Positions 35,640 through 47,926 of a DNA stretch of 64,000 nt are shown piece by piece. Both the position numbers and the translations under genes were made by a program. The notes below the pieces were generated by a model that worked only from the letters and a program-made list of their open reading frames with translations, did not search any database and was not told the DNA's origin. This DNA is from Muricea muricata (lineage: Eukaryota > Cnidaria > Anthozoa > Malacalcyonacea > Plexauridae): NCBI GenBank assembly GCA_963855995.1, contig OY979718.1, positions 21,754,282 to 21,818,281 of the forward strand. The letters are read 5' to 3'. Each line of letters starts with the position of its first letter. Position 1 is the first letter of the stretch.

Positions 35640-36490
35640 AATTCTCATCCCAGAATGTATGCAAATGATACTAATCTTACATTCTGATAATGATATAAAG
35701 ACTATTCAATTAAATCTTAAAGAAGACTTGCTTAACGTCAATGAATGGTTAATTTCAAACAAACTTACTTTAAATTTAACTAAAACCGAGTGTATGCTAA
35801 TCGAATCGAGACAACGTCTAAGTACTCTTTCGAAAAATCCTTTTCTTGAAATAAATGGAATTCCTTTAGACCAAGGTCCACAACAAAGTCACTTGGTGAC
35901 CTTATTGGATGAAAATCTTACATGGAGTAGCCAATATTGATCAAATGACTAAACGAATTGCTTCTGGTATCGGCGCTATTAAAGCGATTAAGGTCATTTG
36001 TTTCACTGGAAACATTGCATGTGATTTATCAAGCTCTAATACAACCACATTTTGATTATTGTAATGTCGTGTGGGGACTGGGGAAATTGCGGAATTACTT
36101 TATCTAATAAAATTCAAAAACTTCAGAACCGTGCAATACGGGTGTTGACCTTTTCTAGTTCTGACGCCGATGCCAAAAGCTTACTAAAAAATTTAGTGTG
36201 GAATGATTTAGGCCAACAGCGCCAATTTCATAAAAGCGTTGATGGTTTTCAAATCTTTGAATAATCTTGCACCTGAATATCTATGTTCTAAATTTACTAA
36301 TCACAGTAATGTAACTTCTTATATACTGCGAGACCCCGTGAACAAACTTGCTGTCCTGTACCCCGCACCAATTATCTAAAAAATACCTTTGGATACAGTG
36401 GTGCAGCTTTATGGAACAGCTCATCTGCTAGTATAAGACAAGCGGAATCTCTTGTTGAATTTCGAAATTTGTTGAGACATATTCGATAGA
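35640..36490 (+). pseudogene. Jockey-type LINE reverse transcriptase fragment
   Basis: C-terminal half of a non-LTR reverse transcriptase in several frames: a YAND box at 35658-35669 (in place of catalytic YADD), LLNVNEWLISNKLTLNLTKTE, PQQSHLVTLLDENLTW, a QPHFDYCNVVW-like segment, KIQKLQNRAIRVLTF, and a tail ending FRNLLRHIR. Frameshifts occur near 35890, 35940 and 36050. The 3' untranslated part appears to resume after two MITEs, at about 37814-37908, ending in aaataaaaactaaccgaccg. Inactive. Confidence 0.8.
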
Positions 36491-36530
36491 CACGGCATTC
36501 ATGGAAAACAGGTATTTTAGTTTTAATATA

Positions 36531-36898
36531 CAGGGTGTCCCAAAAAAACCCCAAAAACTATTGAAATCACCTATTGTTAACATTTGAATGCCCTAGCACT
36601 TGTTAAAAAATTAAAATATCTCTGTAAAGTAAGTTTGTTTTGCTGATGGGAATATTGATAAAAACCAAATTGAATAGGCTAAAATAACCATGCATATAAA
36701 ATTTGATTGCATTTTTAATATGCACTCGTAGGCTTAGTTTTTTTGTCTGGCATAAAAATGGTTAACACGGAGTATTACTATTAATTATGACGGTTATGTC
36801 AATAGTTTATCCACTCGTGGGCTCAATTTAGTGCTCGGCGTTGAAATTCTAACAATAGATCATTTTCAATAGTTTTTGGGGTTTTTTGGGACACCCTG
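36531..36898. mobile_element. Mariner-type MITE, copy 1 (368 bp)
   Basis: TIR CAGGGTGTCCCAAAAAAACC on both ends with TA on each side (36529-36530, 36899-36900). The inverted core extends through AAAAACTATTGAAA. A second copy of the same family and same length is at 58179-58546. It lies in the 3' part of a dead LINE. Confidence 0.9.
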
Positions 36899-36900
36899 TA

Positions 36901-37811
36901 CAGGGTGAGTAAAAAAAAACTGATGCCCTTTCAAATTAGCCGCGAATTTCATTACGGGACTTTAAGTATTCCCACAGGTATACAGAGAACAGATCGTGAC
37001 TAAGTACACAGCACAGGATGAGAAAAAAAACGATACTATTGAAATTCAAACTAGCGGCATTGCATTCTTGCAATTTGACAGACGTTGATCTAAAACAAAA
37101 TCTAATTCCCAGTGGAAGTTAAAATGCATAATTTTCGCCGTGCAAGAATTGTCAGAAACAAGACAAAGTCAGAAACGCGACAACATGGTGCAATTGACAA
37201 CGGAACAAAGTGTCTTTGTGGTTTACGTACTGTGTACTAAATCACGATCTGTTCTCTGTGTACCCATGGGAATTCACCGTAATGAATCCGCAGCTAATTT
37301 GAATTTGAAAGATTCAAATTAGCTGCGAATTTCATTACGGTGTATTCCCCCATGGGTATATAGAGAACAGATCGTGATTTAGTACACAGTACGTAAACCA
37401 ATTCAACTAGTGATGCCAGCTCGCTAGTATCAGTTTTTTGAAGCCTGGTCTCACTAGCGAGATAAGCAGAAGCAAAATAACAAAGGATAGATTTTCCTTT
37501 GAGGTTTGCGAAGACAACGCAAAACGAATTTTCTTTTGAATTTGCTTGTTCTGCCATAGCTTATGCTCGTAGTCTTATGCTTGTGCTTATGCTTGTGTCG
37601 TACGCTTCAGTGGATTTCTTTGTTTTATCTTTTGTTTTATGTTGTGCCTATGCTTACTATGTCACTAGTGAGGACAAGGCTTTACTCATCCTGTACTGTG
37701 TACTTAGTCACGATCTGTTCTCTGTATACGTATGGGAATACTTTAAGTTCCGTAACGAATTCGTGGCTAATTTGAATTTGAAAGGGCATCAGTTTTTTTT
37801 TACTCACCCTG
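36901..37811. mobile_element. Composite palindromic MITE, TA-flanked
   Basis: Ends CAGGGTGAGTAAAAAAAAAC are inverted, with TA at 36899-36900 and 37812-37813. Arms of about 120 bp (TTTCATTACGGGAC, AGAGAACAGATCGTGACTAA, GTACACAG) occur four times: outer left, two head-to-head internal copies meeting at about 37311, and outer right. The internal copies lack the CAGGGTGAGT tips. The left TA is shared with the adjacent MITE. Confidence 0.8.
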
Positions 37812-38547
37812 TATATACATATTGATTGTAATTTTAAACTTATTACTGTATACATTCATTTGTAATCTGACGAAGCTTCCGGTGCTTAAATAAAAACTAA
37901 CCGACCGACACTAGCGCTAGTATACTGACGCACTAATAACCAACTAGAAATTACAAATGGTTTAAACTTCTAATGTATACAGAACCTTGATTTACTACAC
38001 ACCGTACGGTTCACATAGTAATTCTAACACCAATAGTTTCCTAACAAGATTATGTTAACATATTCACACAATACAGGCTGATCACTTGTGTTTGTAAGAG
38101 ATGATTATATACCAAACTGTAACTTTAAGGATTGTCTGTTTATATATGCAAGAATTGCGTACGAGACAGGTGTCGTATACATAGCCATATAAAATAGGTT
38201 TTCGTTCAGATTTACGAGACTGATCAGTTTATTTTGTTTATCGGATTAGTGGTTCAAGTTTAGCGGTTTAGCGCGTTTACTGGTTTATCATTTTAGTACA
38301 TTCATGGTTTTAGTGTGTTTTAAAGTTTATCGGTTTAGAGTTTATTGCCTAATAAAACGATCAGTTTCACGAATCTAAACGAAAATGAAAACGATCGCAA
38401 AATGGTCGATCGTGAAATGTAGTGCATGCGGCGGATCAGAAATAACTTGATCAACAACCTACGACATGCATTAAAATACAGCACTAGTTTGTTGTTTGTT
38501 GTTAGCTAGTCAAACGTCTGCTTTGCACAGTCTAAGCATAAGTCGTA

Positions 38548-38674
38548 CAAGGTGTCCAAAAAATACCAGCACAACAAACATATTGTAGTTAAAGATGCAA
38601 AGATTAAAAAACAAAGAATTTATAAGTTGTTAATTGTTTAATGTAATGGTTTCCAGGTTTTTTTGGACATCCTG
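38548..38674. mobile_element. Short mariner-type MITE (127 bp)
   Basis: Ends CAAGGTGTCCAAAAAATACC and the complement of CAGGATGTCCAAAAAAACCT, with TA on both sides (38546-38547, 38675-38676). Related in its tip to the 368-bp MITEs but much shorter. Confidence 0.75.
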
Positions 38675-38679
38675 TATAT

Positions 38680-40600
38680 TTAGGTAAAGTTCGATATATC
38701 GAGTATCCTATTCCATGAACTTTCTATTAATAGTGTTTTCCATCAATATTGTAAAGTAGACTACAAGTCGTATCCAACAAAGAACTAAATTTAATAAATA
38801 TATTGCAGGCAACTCAATCGCATGCGTCCTCGATGCTTGCATGAAGTTGGGTTACTCTTCGGTATGGAAAAGCTCAAACGTCGTATTCGTACGGGACTCT
38901 GGTTTCTACCTAAAAAAGAAACGGGTTGTTGAAATTCTTCTTGTCAAGCAAATATACAAGCATGCACAGAAGAAAGATATACAGAAATGTCACGCCCCAC
39001 TTTTTCACTGCGCAATTGTTTTACGCATTTAATTTACTTGTTGGGAACTCATGGTATCACACAATGTCGGTATCACACAATGTCCACACTAACAGATAGT
39101 GAATAATTATAGCATTTCAAGGCTATGTACACCAGTTTGGTTGCTTGGGGAAAGAAAAACAATGGTTTCAACAAGAGTGCGACGTCTGTTATTTTTGTAT
39201 ATTCTGTGTATACAAGTCCAACACATTAAAAGTAACGTACGTTTTTGATGCTTGAAGGGTCAAGCCAATCTCCAGTGATCAAGCTGAAAACTTTGGATTG
39301 GTTTGTTGAATTACCATTCACCCTTCATAAAAGAAGAAACAGAATACTCAAATTCTATATAACACGTATACAAGTCCTGAAAAACAGTGAATTTACCACA
39401 ACGTGCATGTGGTTATCAAAAGTCACACCCACGTTGATCGATGCTTTTAGGTCAGGTCCGTCTTCGGCGATGAACTTGCATGTAATCTAGGGTTAGTTTC
39501 TTGAACTATCATTCATCCTGCATAAAGAAACAACGAACGTGTTCGTAAAAACGCTCAACTAGTTTTAAAAGTGATTTATACCAAGTAGAACTTCTTCAGC
39601 ATCTGACTGCACAATTATCTGAAAAAAATCATTGAAAGCAATTAAGATTTATATTAATGCAGTATTACACAGCCTAAAAATAGATAAAATATAAATGTAC
39701 CTATAAGAAAAAAACTTTTACAACATTTCTGTTTATCTACTTTTATTTGCGCAACTTTAAAAATCTATGTTAGAAGAAGATATTTACTATATTACTATAT
39801 TTATTATTTAGAAGATATATTCATAGGAATAGTTAGCAAACAACTAACATATAATGTATTTCGTATCGATTTCTAAAGAACAAAACATTAGAACTGTAGA
39901 ACAACAAAGATCTTTTATTCAATTATATATTTTCTATTTTTTACTATTATTTACATGAACAACCCGTCAGTCATGCATAGATTACAAAGTGATGCACAGT
40001 TAATGTTACATTTACAAGTTATCATAAGTTTAAAAAAAATTCTTCATTAACTTATATATAACCACTTATGCTATTATATAAATCTTTTCAGGACCTAAAA
40101 GGAATAAATTCTGGAGCACTTTTAGTTTAATATAGGATTTGACATCTTAACGAGCGAAGGCTTTCTCAATTGATCGCTCCACGGAAAGCAACCCTCATTC
40201 TACAATGTAATTAATTTATTCTTAAAGAAGAGCACACCAGACAAAAATAGTCATTTTAATCAATTTTTGCCTTTATAGATATTAATTAAAATTGTTTACA
40301 CCAATTAAGCTTGCCTCCACAGTTGGAACATAATTATATAGTATATACTATATTAACTGAAATTTAATTATTACATGTATTGAATATTTTACAATTATTT
40401 ACAATTTGCAAAAAAATCTTTGAGATCAAATTTGATTCCTTAACCGAGGTCGATAGTTTGCCAGTCGATCACCTAGAAAGAGTAAACTCTGGAGTTTCGT
40501 TTGTTTCATTAGTTACTTCAGACTTATTTTACCGACCTGCACTACTTATTAGAAGAAAAAAAACAGACAACAGTTTCTGGCTTTTATTTCAAGGAAACAA
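38680..40600. other. No confident gene
   Basis: A frame from 38810 after an acceptor-like atattgcag reads NSIACVLDACMKLGYSSVWK and onward to 39032, but no partner exon or family is recognised. A 16-bp tandem duplication (ggtatcacacaatgtc) is at about 39051-39082. Frames at 39245 and 40380 show no motifs. Confidence 0.3.
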
Positions 40601-40604
40601 ACTA

Positions 40605-42905
40605 TCTATTTACAACACAATGTTTAAACCTTTATAAACCTTTTTCGAAGTCGTTATAACCATATCTATGGATTAAGGAAGGAAGACGATAAAAAGAACG
40701 TGATTTCTTATGGTCAAACATACAATACGCGACAGACTGAAGTAATTCAACTTTATTCTTTCCACAATTATCTATTTACAACTGAAGATACGATTGCAAT
40801 TTGTTGCAATTCATAATCATCGTCAGACTCCGCCATTGGGATTCTTATAATATGCCCTCATGGTGCCAATATGTGTTATATGAACTTTGGAATGTATGAA
40901 AATGAAATTCGACACAGATGATGCCAAATTTTCGAGCGCTTCGTGCGCTTTTTGAGACAAACCCTGTGTACATGAATTTTTATTCAATTAAAATTTGACA
41001 CTATGATGTCAAACTTTTCAAAATCTTGTGCGTTTTTGTCTTGTAACGATTTCCTTTATATGCGCTTCATTATTTGAAGCAAAATTACGACAAATATGAT
41101 GTTATATTTTGTGGAGTTGTATGCTTTTTATTTACAATATGTTTTAAGTAACTTGCACATGTAATACGCACATATATAAAATATAATTGCATAAACACAC
41201 GTCTACAACCGAAGTACAAAAATAATTCAACATATATATAATATATAACGTACATAATATGATATATAATATATAATATACAACACATATAGAATATGTA
41301 ATTTATAGAATATATAATATATATGGTACATATATGTATATGATAACTTGTGTACTATGTTATCACTATTCACATCTATAATAGTTTGCCTATTTTGCAA
41401 CCTAGCGCAGGCGCAGGGCAACCCCCCAATTATGAACCTACGTTGTTTTTTTGAAATGTATGAATAATTCACCACATGACGTAACATTACAATAATTTCT
41501 TTTTCTGGTGATCTCCTATTTGCTTTAAGACTTCATGCAAGAATCTTTAACTGAAGCAATACTAGAAGCATGCACTGTAGCCCAGCAATAAACTAAGCAA
41601 TGTTAGTCTGATAAGAACTTAGCCGAACCAGGAAAAACATTACTCTAGTTCAGTGACCATGAACCACTGACAGTAAAACACTTCTCCCTTTATCATGCGG
41701 GGGCCCAGGGACCCAGTGAAATTTACTGCCAGTGGGAGACACTCAGCCGACGAAAATATTTTGTAATGAAGTATATAGAAAACCTAGACATACGCATTTG
41801 TATATTTACAACCCACTGATGAATATTTAAATATTTTTAAACTTTTTTCAAATTCGTTATAATATATGTACCGAGTAAAGGAAGGAAAACGATAAAAGAA
41901 AGTGAATTCTTATGATCAAATATATACAATACGCAACAGACCGAAGTAATTCAACTTTATTCTTTCCACAATTATCTATTTACACTGAAGATACGATTGC
42001 TATTTGTTTCAATTCACAATCATAGTCGACTCCACCATTGTGATTCTTATAATATGCCCTCATGGTGCCAAAATGTGGAACATGAAATTTTGAAATGTAA
42101 GAAAACAAAAATCGACACAGATGATGCCAAATTTTCATATATTTCGTGTGGTTTTTGAGCTAAACCTGTGTACATGAATTTTTATTAAATTAAAATTGGA
42201 CAATATGATGTCAAACTTTTCAAAATCTTGTGCGTTTTTGTCTTGCAACGATTCCTTTATATGCGTTTTACTATTTGAAGCAAAATTACGACAAATATGA
42301 TGTTATATTTTGTGGAGTTGCATGTTATTTAGAATATGTTTTAAGTAACTTGCACACATAATACGCACATATATAATAATATAATTACATAAACACATGT
42401 CTATAACCGAAGTACAAAAATAATTTAACATATGTATAATATATAACGTACATAATATGATATATAATATATACAACACATAGTTATACAATATATAATA
42501 TATATATGGTACATGTATGTATGATTAACTCTGCAACCCCTCAATTATGAACCTACGTTGTTTTTGTAAAATGTATGAATACTTCATTACATGACGTAAC
42601 ATCACAATAATTCGTTTCCTGGTGATCTCCTATTTGCTCCAAGATTTCATGCAAGAATCTTGAAAGCAATGCTGGATGGAGGCATGCACTGTAGCCGGCA
42701 ATAAACTAAGCAATGTTAGTCTGATAAGAACTTAGCCGAACCAGGAAAAACATTACTCTAGTTCAGTGACCATGAACCACTAGCAGTAAAACACCTTTCC
42801 TTTATCATGCGGGGGCCCAGGGACCCAGCGAAATTTACTGCCAGTGGGAGACACTCAGCCGACGAAAATATTTTGTAATGAAGTAGAAAACCTAGACATG
42901 CGCAT
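40605..42905 (+). repeat. Diverged tandem duplication, about 1.2-kb unit
   Basis: Copy 1 (about 40605-41805) and copy 2 (about 41806-42905) align end to end with small indels. Anchor words are TTCAACTTTATTCTTTCCAC (40749 and 41950), GCCCTCATGGTGCC, GATGTTATATTTTGTGGAGT, and CAATAAACTAAGCAATGTTA (41586 and 42701). The offset shrinks from about 1200 to 1115 because the internal TA-rich stretch (41240-41340) is longer in copy 1. No coding potential is seen. Confidence 0.85.
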
Positions 42906-42979
42906 TTGCGACCACCAGGACTACTCTAACCTGACGACGTCTTCTTACTTGTGATGACGCTTCGACTTTAATCCCTTGC

Positions 42980-43100
42980 GTAGACTTAGATCCATAGCAA
43001 TCCATAGCAATCCAAAATAATCTATAATAATCCATAATACACAATAATCCACAATAATGCATAGTAATCCACCATGATCCATTACAATTATCCATAATGA
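42980..43100 (+). repeat. Degenerate aataatccat tandem repeats
   Basis: Many imperfect copies of a roughly 10-bp unit (aataatccac/aatccatagc). Confidence 0.6.
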
Positions 43101-43439
43101 TGACCGTAACCATAATCCATGCACGTTGATAAACATTGAAATTCAAGTCTTAAGGTCCACTTATTCACAACTAAAACGATAAAGGAACATGATGAGCATT
43201 TCAAAAGTCAAAACAGAACGACAAATTATACTGAGAGAGAAAGGAGGAAAAGAGAAAACCAGTGATGACTATATTTCTGCGAAGGTTGCAATTCGACACT
43301 TTTGTGACGAAAAAACTCGAAGAAAATCGCCTTTAAAATTTAAGGAATAATTTCGTAAAAATCCTCCTGTAGAAATTTTCCCTTCCCTAAAAATCGGTCG
43401 TAAATGTTTCTAAAATTCAAATCAACATACCTCAAATCT

Positions 43440-44735
43440 GATCCATGAACACCATCAAGAAAGCAATTTTACCATGCTTTCAAAGTGCACGGCGAATACT
43501 TGGCCCATATTTCATGCATGTCGTTGCAATATCGGGACGATTTAACCGAGATCGGTGAGACAGTTGCCTGTTCAAAGTTGAACTGATGAACAGGTAGTTT
43601 ACGTTGCCTGGTAAACCCTTCGACATTCGAGAGACATGCGGGGATATCTCTATTCAGTATGTAAATGACTGGAACATTACGACAACGGTTGGCTGACAAG
43701 AAAATTTTGTACCATCGCACTGGAATGTCTTTAGGATGTTTTTAAACCTGAAAATATATATTATAAAAGAAAAATAATTAAATTTACTGAAAGGTTTTGC
43801 TCACCAAAGACACCAAGGCTGTTTAAGCTAAAAGCAAGTACAACAAAGACAAAACGATAAAATACCTCAGAGTCGCTCCACAGTAGCAATGAAGAAGGCA
43901 ATTTCTTTCGTAATGGATGGTGATTACTCGTCTGAAACTGCATGGAGTCGCAATCGCGGCATGATCCACTTGTACATTGAGATGGTCGCCAGGTAAAACT
44001 GCATGGTGGTTCTGGGTATATGGTAAAGCCCTCGAAAGTTCGAATTTGCCTTCTAAATGTTCCTTGCTGATTTACAGCGTGTAAAATGGCGATTTCCATT
44101 AGCAGGAATTTTATGACAATACAACGATGAGGTTAATTCATAACGAAATTTGAAGCACCACTGGATGAGTATACAATCGTTTTTATCAATCTGGAAGTAA
44201 ACGGAAGAAAAATCAATCATAGTTGACAATATGTTATTCTCTTACTAATAACCGACAACTATTGGTGCATAGTAAAAGAATAAGAGAACTCTTGCGACTA
44301 ACAAAATTTCATACGGTTGTTGATAATTTGGGACGGTTATTGATAATTTGGGACGGTTATTGATAATTTGGAACGGTTTTTGATAATCAAGTTAGCAATC
44401 ATGCCCAGATCAGTGGTTGTTTTGGCATCCAATATCATGAAATACAAAACAATGGCGACTTAGTAACGACCCAGCTTCGGGCCAGCTTGCCCTGCCCCGG
44501 AAAAATTCTTACAACAACAAAACCAAAGACATAATACCTGAATTGGTTTCAACAAGCGCCATCAGAGTATCAATTTAACTATGCCTCCGACGTGGAATAC
44601 TTGGACATTACGTCGAAACTTCGGAATGATCCACTCGAGCATGGTGAGCATGAAGTTGTACGCGGGCCTGTAGTAAAGCCTTCAAAATTTCAATCATCCT
44701 TCTGGATTTTCCTTATGAACGTTCCTGCTTGTGAT
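43440..44735 (-). repeat. Three degenerate repeated units with exon-like minus frames
   Basis: Units near 43440-43740, 43860-44100 and 44550-44735 share, on the minus strand, TCGArGGsTTTACCA and GTGGATCATkCCGmrrTTkCGAC-like stretches. The first two have open minus frames (SNVEGFTRQRKL; RTFEGFTIYPEP). They may be ancient duplicated exons or a repeat family; no protein family is recognised. Confidence 0.4.
44312..44385 (+). repeat. 20-bp tandem repeat
   Basis: Three to four copies of ggttattgataatttgggac. Confidence 0.85.
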
Positions 44736-45690
44736 TGGCTATGATTGGACGCTGATTGGCGGCAATGGTACGACTACGTTTGACTGGTCACGACATCTGT
44801 AGTGGGTGTGTCTGGGTGTGGTTACTCGGTGTGTCTTTGATTCTTTTTATTCTGAAAATAGATAAGAAAAATTATTCATAGTTTTAGAACCTGGAGTGTA
44901 ACGAGGGTAGAGTACAGTCAGCTCGAATGGACTGTACTATACAGCCATGTTTGAAAAGGAACACATTTTTAAGGGACATCGGTCAGACTATCTTTACCAA
45001 AAATTTTCTATATTCAAAAACTAATCTATGAAAGCCTCAAAAAAACGTGATTGTAAATAAATTCAGCTACAATGTACGAGTAATATTAATCACTTTAATG
45101 CTTCAACATACTATACCATTAGACCGAGTTTTGTCACAATTTGAACATAATCTGTTTGCACATACAATCCAACTCAATCCTCAGTTAATCATGCATGATC
45201 ATCCGGACTTCCACAGAAATGTTTTGTGTGTTTTAATTAATCTTGTGCATACAACCATTGCATCAATTTTCAGTTTTGCATTTTGCCTAAAATATCCCGA
45301 CCCTGCCCTGAGTGAAGAATTTAGTTTAATAAAGGCAGATGGATTGTATTGCCTGAATCAATCATGCAGAAATAGAATCCTAATTGTTTTTAGGTAGATA
45401 TTTTGCCTATTTTGTTCAGTTTAGATAAATACTATAACACAACGCCGCACAAATATTTCGAGGGAAAGTGTCTTTAAATATCTTAGCAGAAACAAATATA
45501 GCAATTGACGATAAAATTTTAAAATGAAAGATAAGGACACTTCAGGACAGCTTACTTACCCCACGTGTAAAGACCCAAGCACACGATTCACTTTAAGAAT
45601 TCTTGCAAAATTTCCCGAGCCAATTTCCACCTAAAATGCGACAAAATCCCTTTGTAAGTATGTTTGAGCTTGTTAGCAAGTTATATGTGA

Positions 45691-46035
45691 GCAAAACTAA
45701 GTAGAAATAGACGTGAAGCCAACAAGCGTGGTCGGCAAAAGCGGTTCGAACCGGTTCGGTGCAGACTTCGCCGTACTGAATCTCCTGTGGCCAGAATATT
45801 TCACGAACTCTACCGTTTAATAGACGAAGAATATGAAGATAAGTACAAACCTGGTAGCTTCGCAGAAGCCGCGACGAAAGCAACTTTGCTTTGCTTTCCA
45901 TGTAGAAAATATTTAGCTCAGGACTTCACCACAATTCAGCTTTTGATCCATTTATCTCAACGCCCAGGAGAAACTATTTGGGCAAGGATTTTGGGGCGTT
46001 TGAAAAAGCAAGCAAATTTAAATTTTGCCTCGCAC
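45691..46035 (+). CDS. Candidate exon of unknown protein
   Basis: Open plus-strand frame of 115 codons containing NRREANKRGRQKRFEPVRCR, ESPVARIFHELYRLIDEEYE, KYKPGSFAEAATKATLLCFP and QRPGETIWARILGRLKKQAN, ending at a consensus donor (cgcac|gtgagt). The N-terminal part is basic, the rest helical with a CFPC pair. No in-frame Met opens it convincingly, so it is probably an internal exon. No family recognised. It ends in phase 0. Confidence 0.4.
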
Positions 46036-46080
46036 GTGAGTACACAATATCACACTCCCATAGGTTGACCAGAGGGTTGA

Positions 46081-46160
46081 ACGAATAAATTATTCTAATT
46101 TCTCGAGATAGGACTTTGGTACGAATAAATTATTCTAATTTGTCGAGATAAGACTTTGGT
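46081..46160 (+). repeat. 40-bp tandem duplication
   Basis: Two copies, differing at two positions, of acgaataaattattctaatt followed by 20 more bases ending gactttggt. Confidence 0.95.
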
Positions 46161-47152
46161 TGGTTAGAAGAGGTCAAAACCCGTAAAGTTGTGTCTTTTA
46201 CAGAAAGTTACATACTGCTCGCGCACGAAACTTTAATGCTTAGTAATTATAACTTTTCTCAAGAAAAACAATTTTTATTTAGAAAAATACAAGTTCGCGT
46301 GGTATTTTAAAAGACTTAAACTCGAGCAAATCTCTTGAAATTTTGAGGAGCAATAAAAAAACTCATATATTTTCCTACTGACAAAATTACTTTTTAGCCT
46401 TCCAATTTCGTGCGATGGCCATTTTTTATCTGTTCGAATATGCGCAACAGCTGGGTTCCAAACATTTAAATTTCAGCTTCGTTTTTTCTAAAACATAAGT
46501 ACCCAAGCAATCTATATTAATAAAAAAAACTTCATATTTTAAGCCGCTTCTCGACGTTAAGAGCGATTTCAAATTTGTTTATATTCTTTATACACCCTGT
46601 AGTATAAAAAGCTGTCTGCGTTTAAAATTAAGTTGAAATCACTTACAATCGCTTTGAGGGTTAGGTAAATTCTCTTCGACAGGCCGACGGAGAATCTATG
46701 GAACAGAGATTTGCTTCAATAACAGTTCGCTGTTGGCTTTCTCTTTTCTGATCTTCGCCACAAGTCTCCAGATAATAATGGGGTGGGTGACGCCAACAAC
46801 GCAAACATTAATTTGACTGATATTACTGATATAATTTGTATGAGTCATTACCCGTGAGCATTATCTTAAACTGAAATAAACTTGAAATGAAAATGCATGT
46901 CAGCCAAATGCCTTGTGTGTGTTGGCACAAAAATATTCCCTAGTGCTTAAAATTTTCTGTTTCTTAGCATACTACGGCGGTCGGAGGCGTAGTCAGCGTC
47001 GACAATTGGAAGGACGAATATTGACATGTTGTGGAAAGACATTGCATGGAATTCCCTTTTAGTCTAAATATTCGGATATGAAATGCATCCTGATCGAACA
47101 TCCTCAACGCACGAGTAATTAATGTAACCGCCATGTCCTCACAATGGAGATA

Positions 47153-47402
47153 TCTCTTATTCTTGGGTTTCACTGGAACGTACCTTTTTCAGTAATTCTG
47201 AGTGGGGGTCAACCCAAAATGTATTGATGATTGTACTACACTGGAGCAAGCAAATCTCACGAAATTGCACACATTTGCTGCCAAACACACGGTCAACACA
47301 TACAGTAAAAATTTTTTCAGTCTGATGACAGCGTATTGATTTGGAGTTGAGCCCCAGTGAAATTTATGACGTCACGTGAAACCCAAGTCCAAGAATTTTG
47401 TA
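47153..47402. mobile_element. Probable MITE with diverged inverted ends
   Basis: ATTCTTGGGTTTCAC on the left matches the complement of the right end (GTGAAACCCAAGTCCAAGAAT). Inner parts (GGGGGTCAACCCAAAATGTA vs complement of ATTGATTTGGAGTTGAGCCC) also pair imperfectly. Ends approximate; no TSD fixed. Confidence 0.45.
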
Positions 47403-47835
47403 CATATTCCAAATCAAAAGAACCACAATTAGTTTGCTAAATGAACCAAATGATATATTAAATTCAGAATTTTAATTCCCGATGATTAAAACAAACAAAT
47501 ATGTTATAACACTCAATACTTATTAAGGAAAGACAAAAAATATCAACGATTACAGTCTTAAGGAGACCCTCAAAGGTCTAAAAGTGTCAATGTCAATTTA
47601 GACAAATTTGCTTCAATCTAGTGTTACAATAATCATACTCTTCAGATGTCAATCTTAGTAAGCTAACAAAACGGAGATTGCGTCGATGAGTTTACTGCTT
47701 CTGAAACCTTGAACTCTACATAACTTAACAATTTGATAAATATTTTTAGCAAATAAATACATAATTCGATGCTAGAACACAACTTATTAAAACTTCAACA
47801 TTGCATTGAATGAAATGCACAGAAAGCACAAATTC

Positions 47836-47841
47836 TTTATT
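47836..47841 (-). terminator. Polyadenylation signal of the homeobox gene
   Basis: AATAAA on the minus strand, 86 bp downstream of the homeobox gene stop codon. Confidence 0.6.
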
Positions 47842-47926
47842 GAACAGATAAGGGAGGTAAAATGTTTTTCCAGTGATACAATCTTGTAAACATGAGATGC
47901 TATGTAGTCAGGGTTAAATGCAATAT

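Noticed and set aside
40380-40637. 85-codon plus frame
   Set aside because: No recognised family and not preserved in the second copy of the tandem duplication that begins at its end.
45047-45397. 116-codon plus frame
   Set aside because: Starts and ends without splice context; no motif; could be chance in AT-rich DNA.
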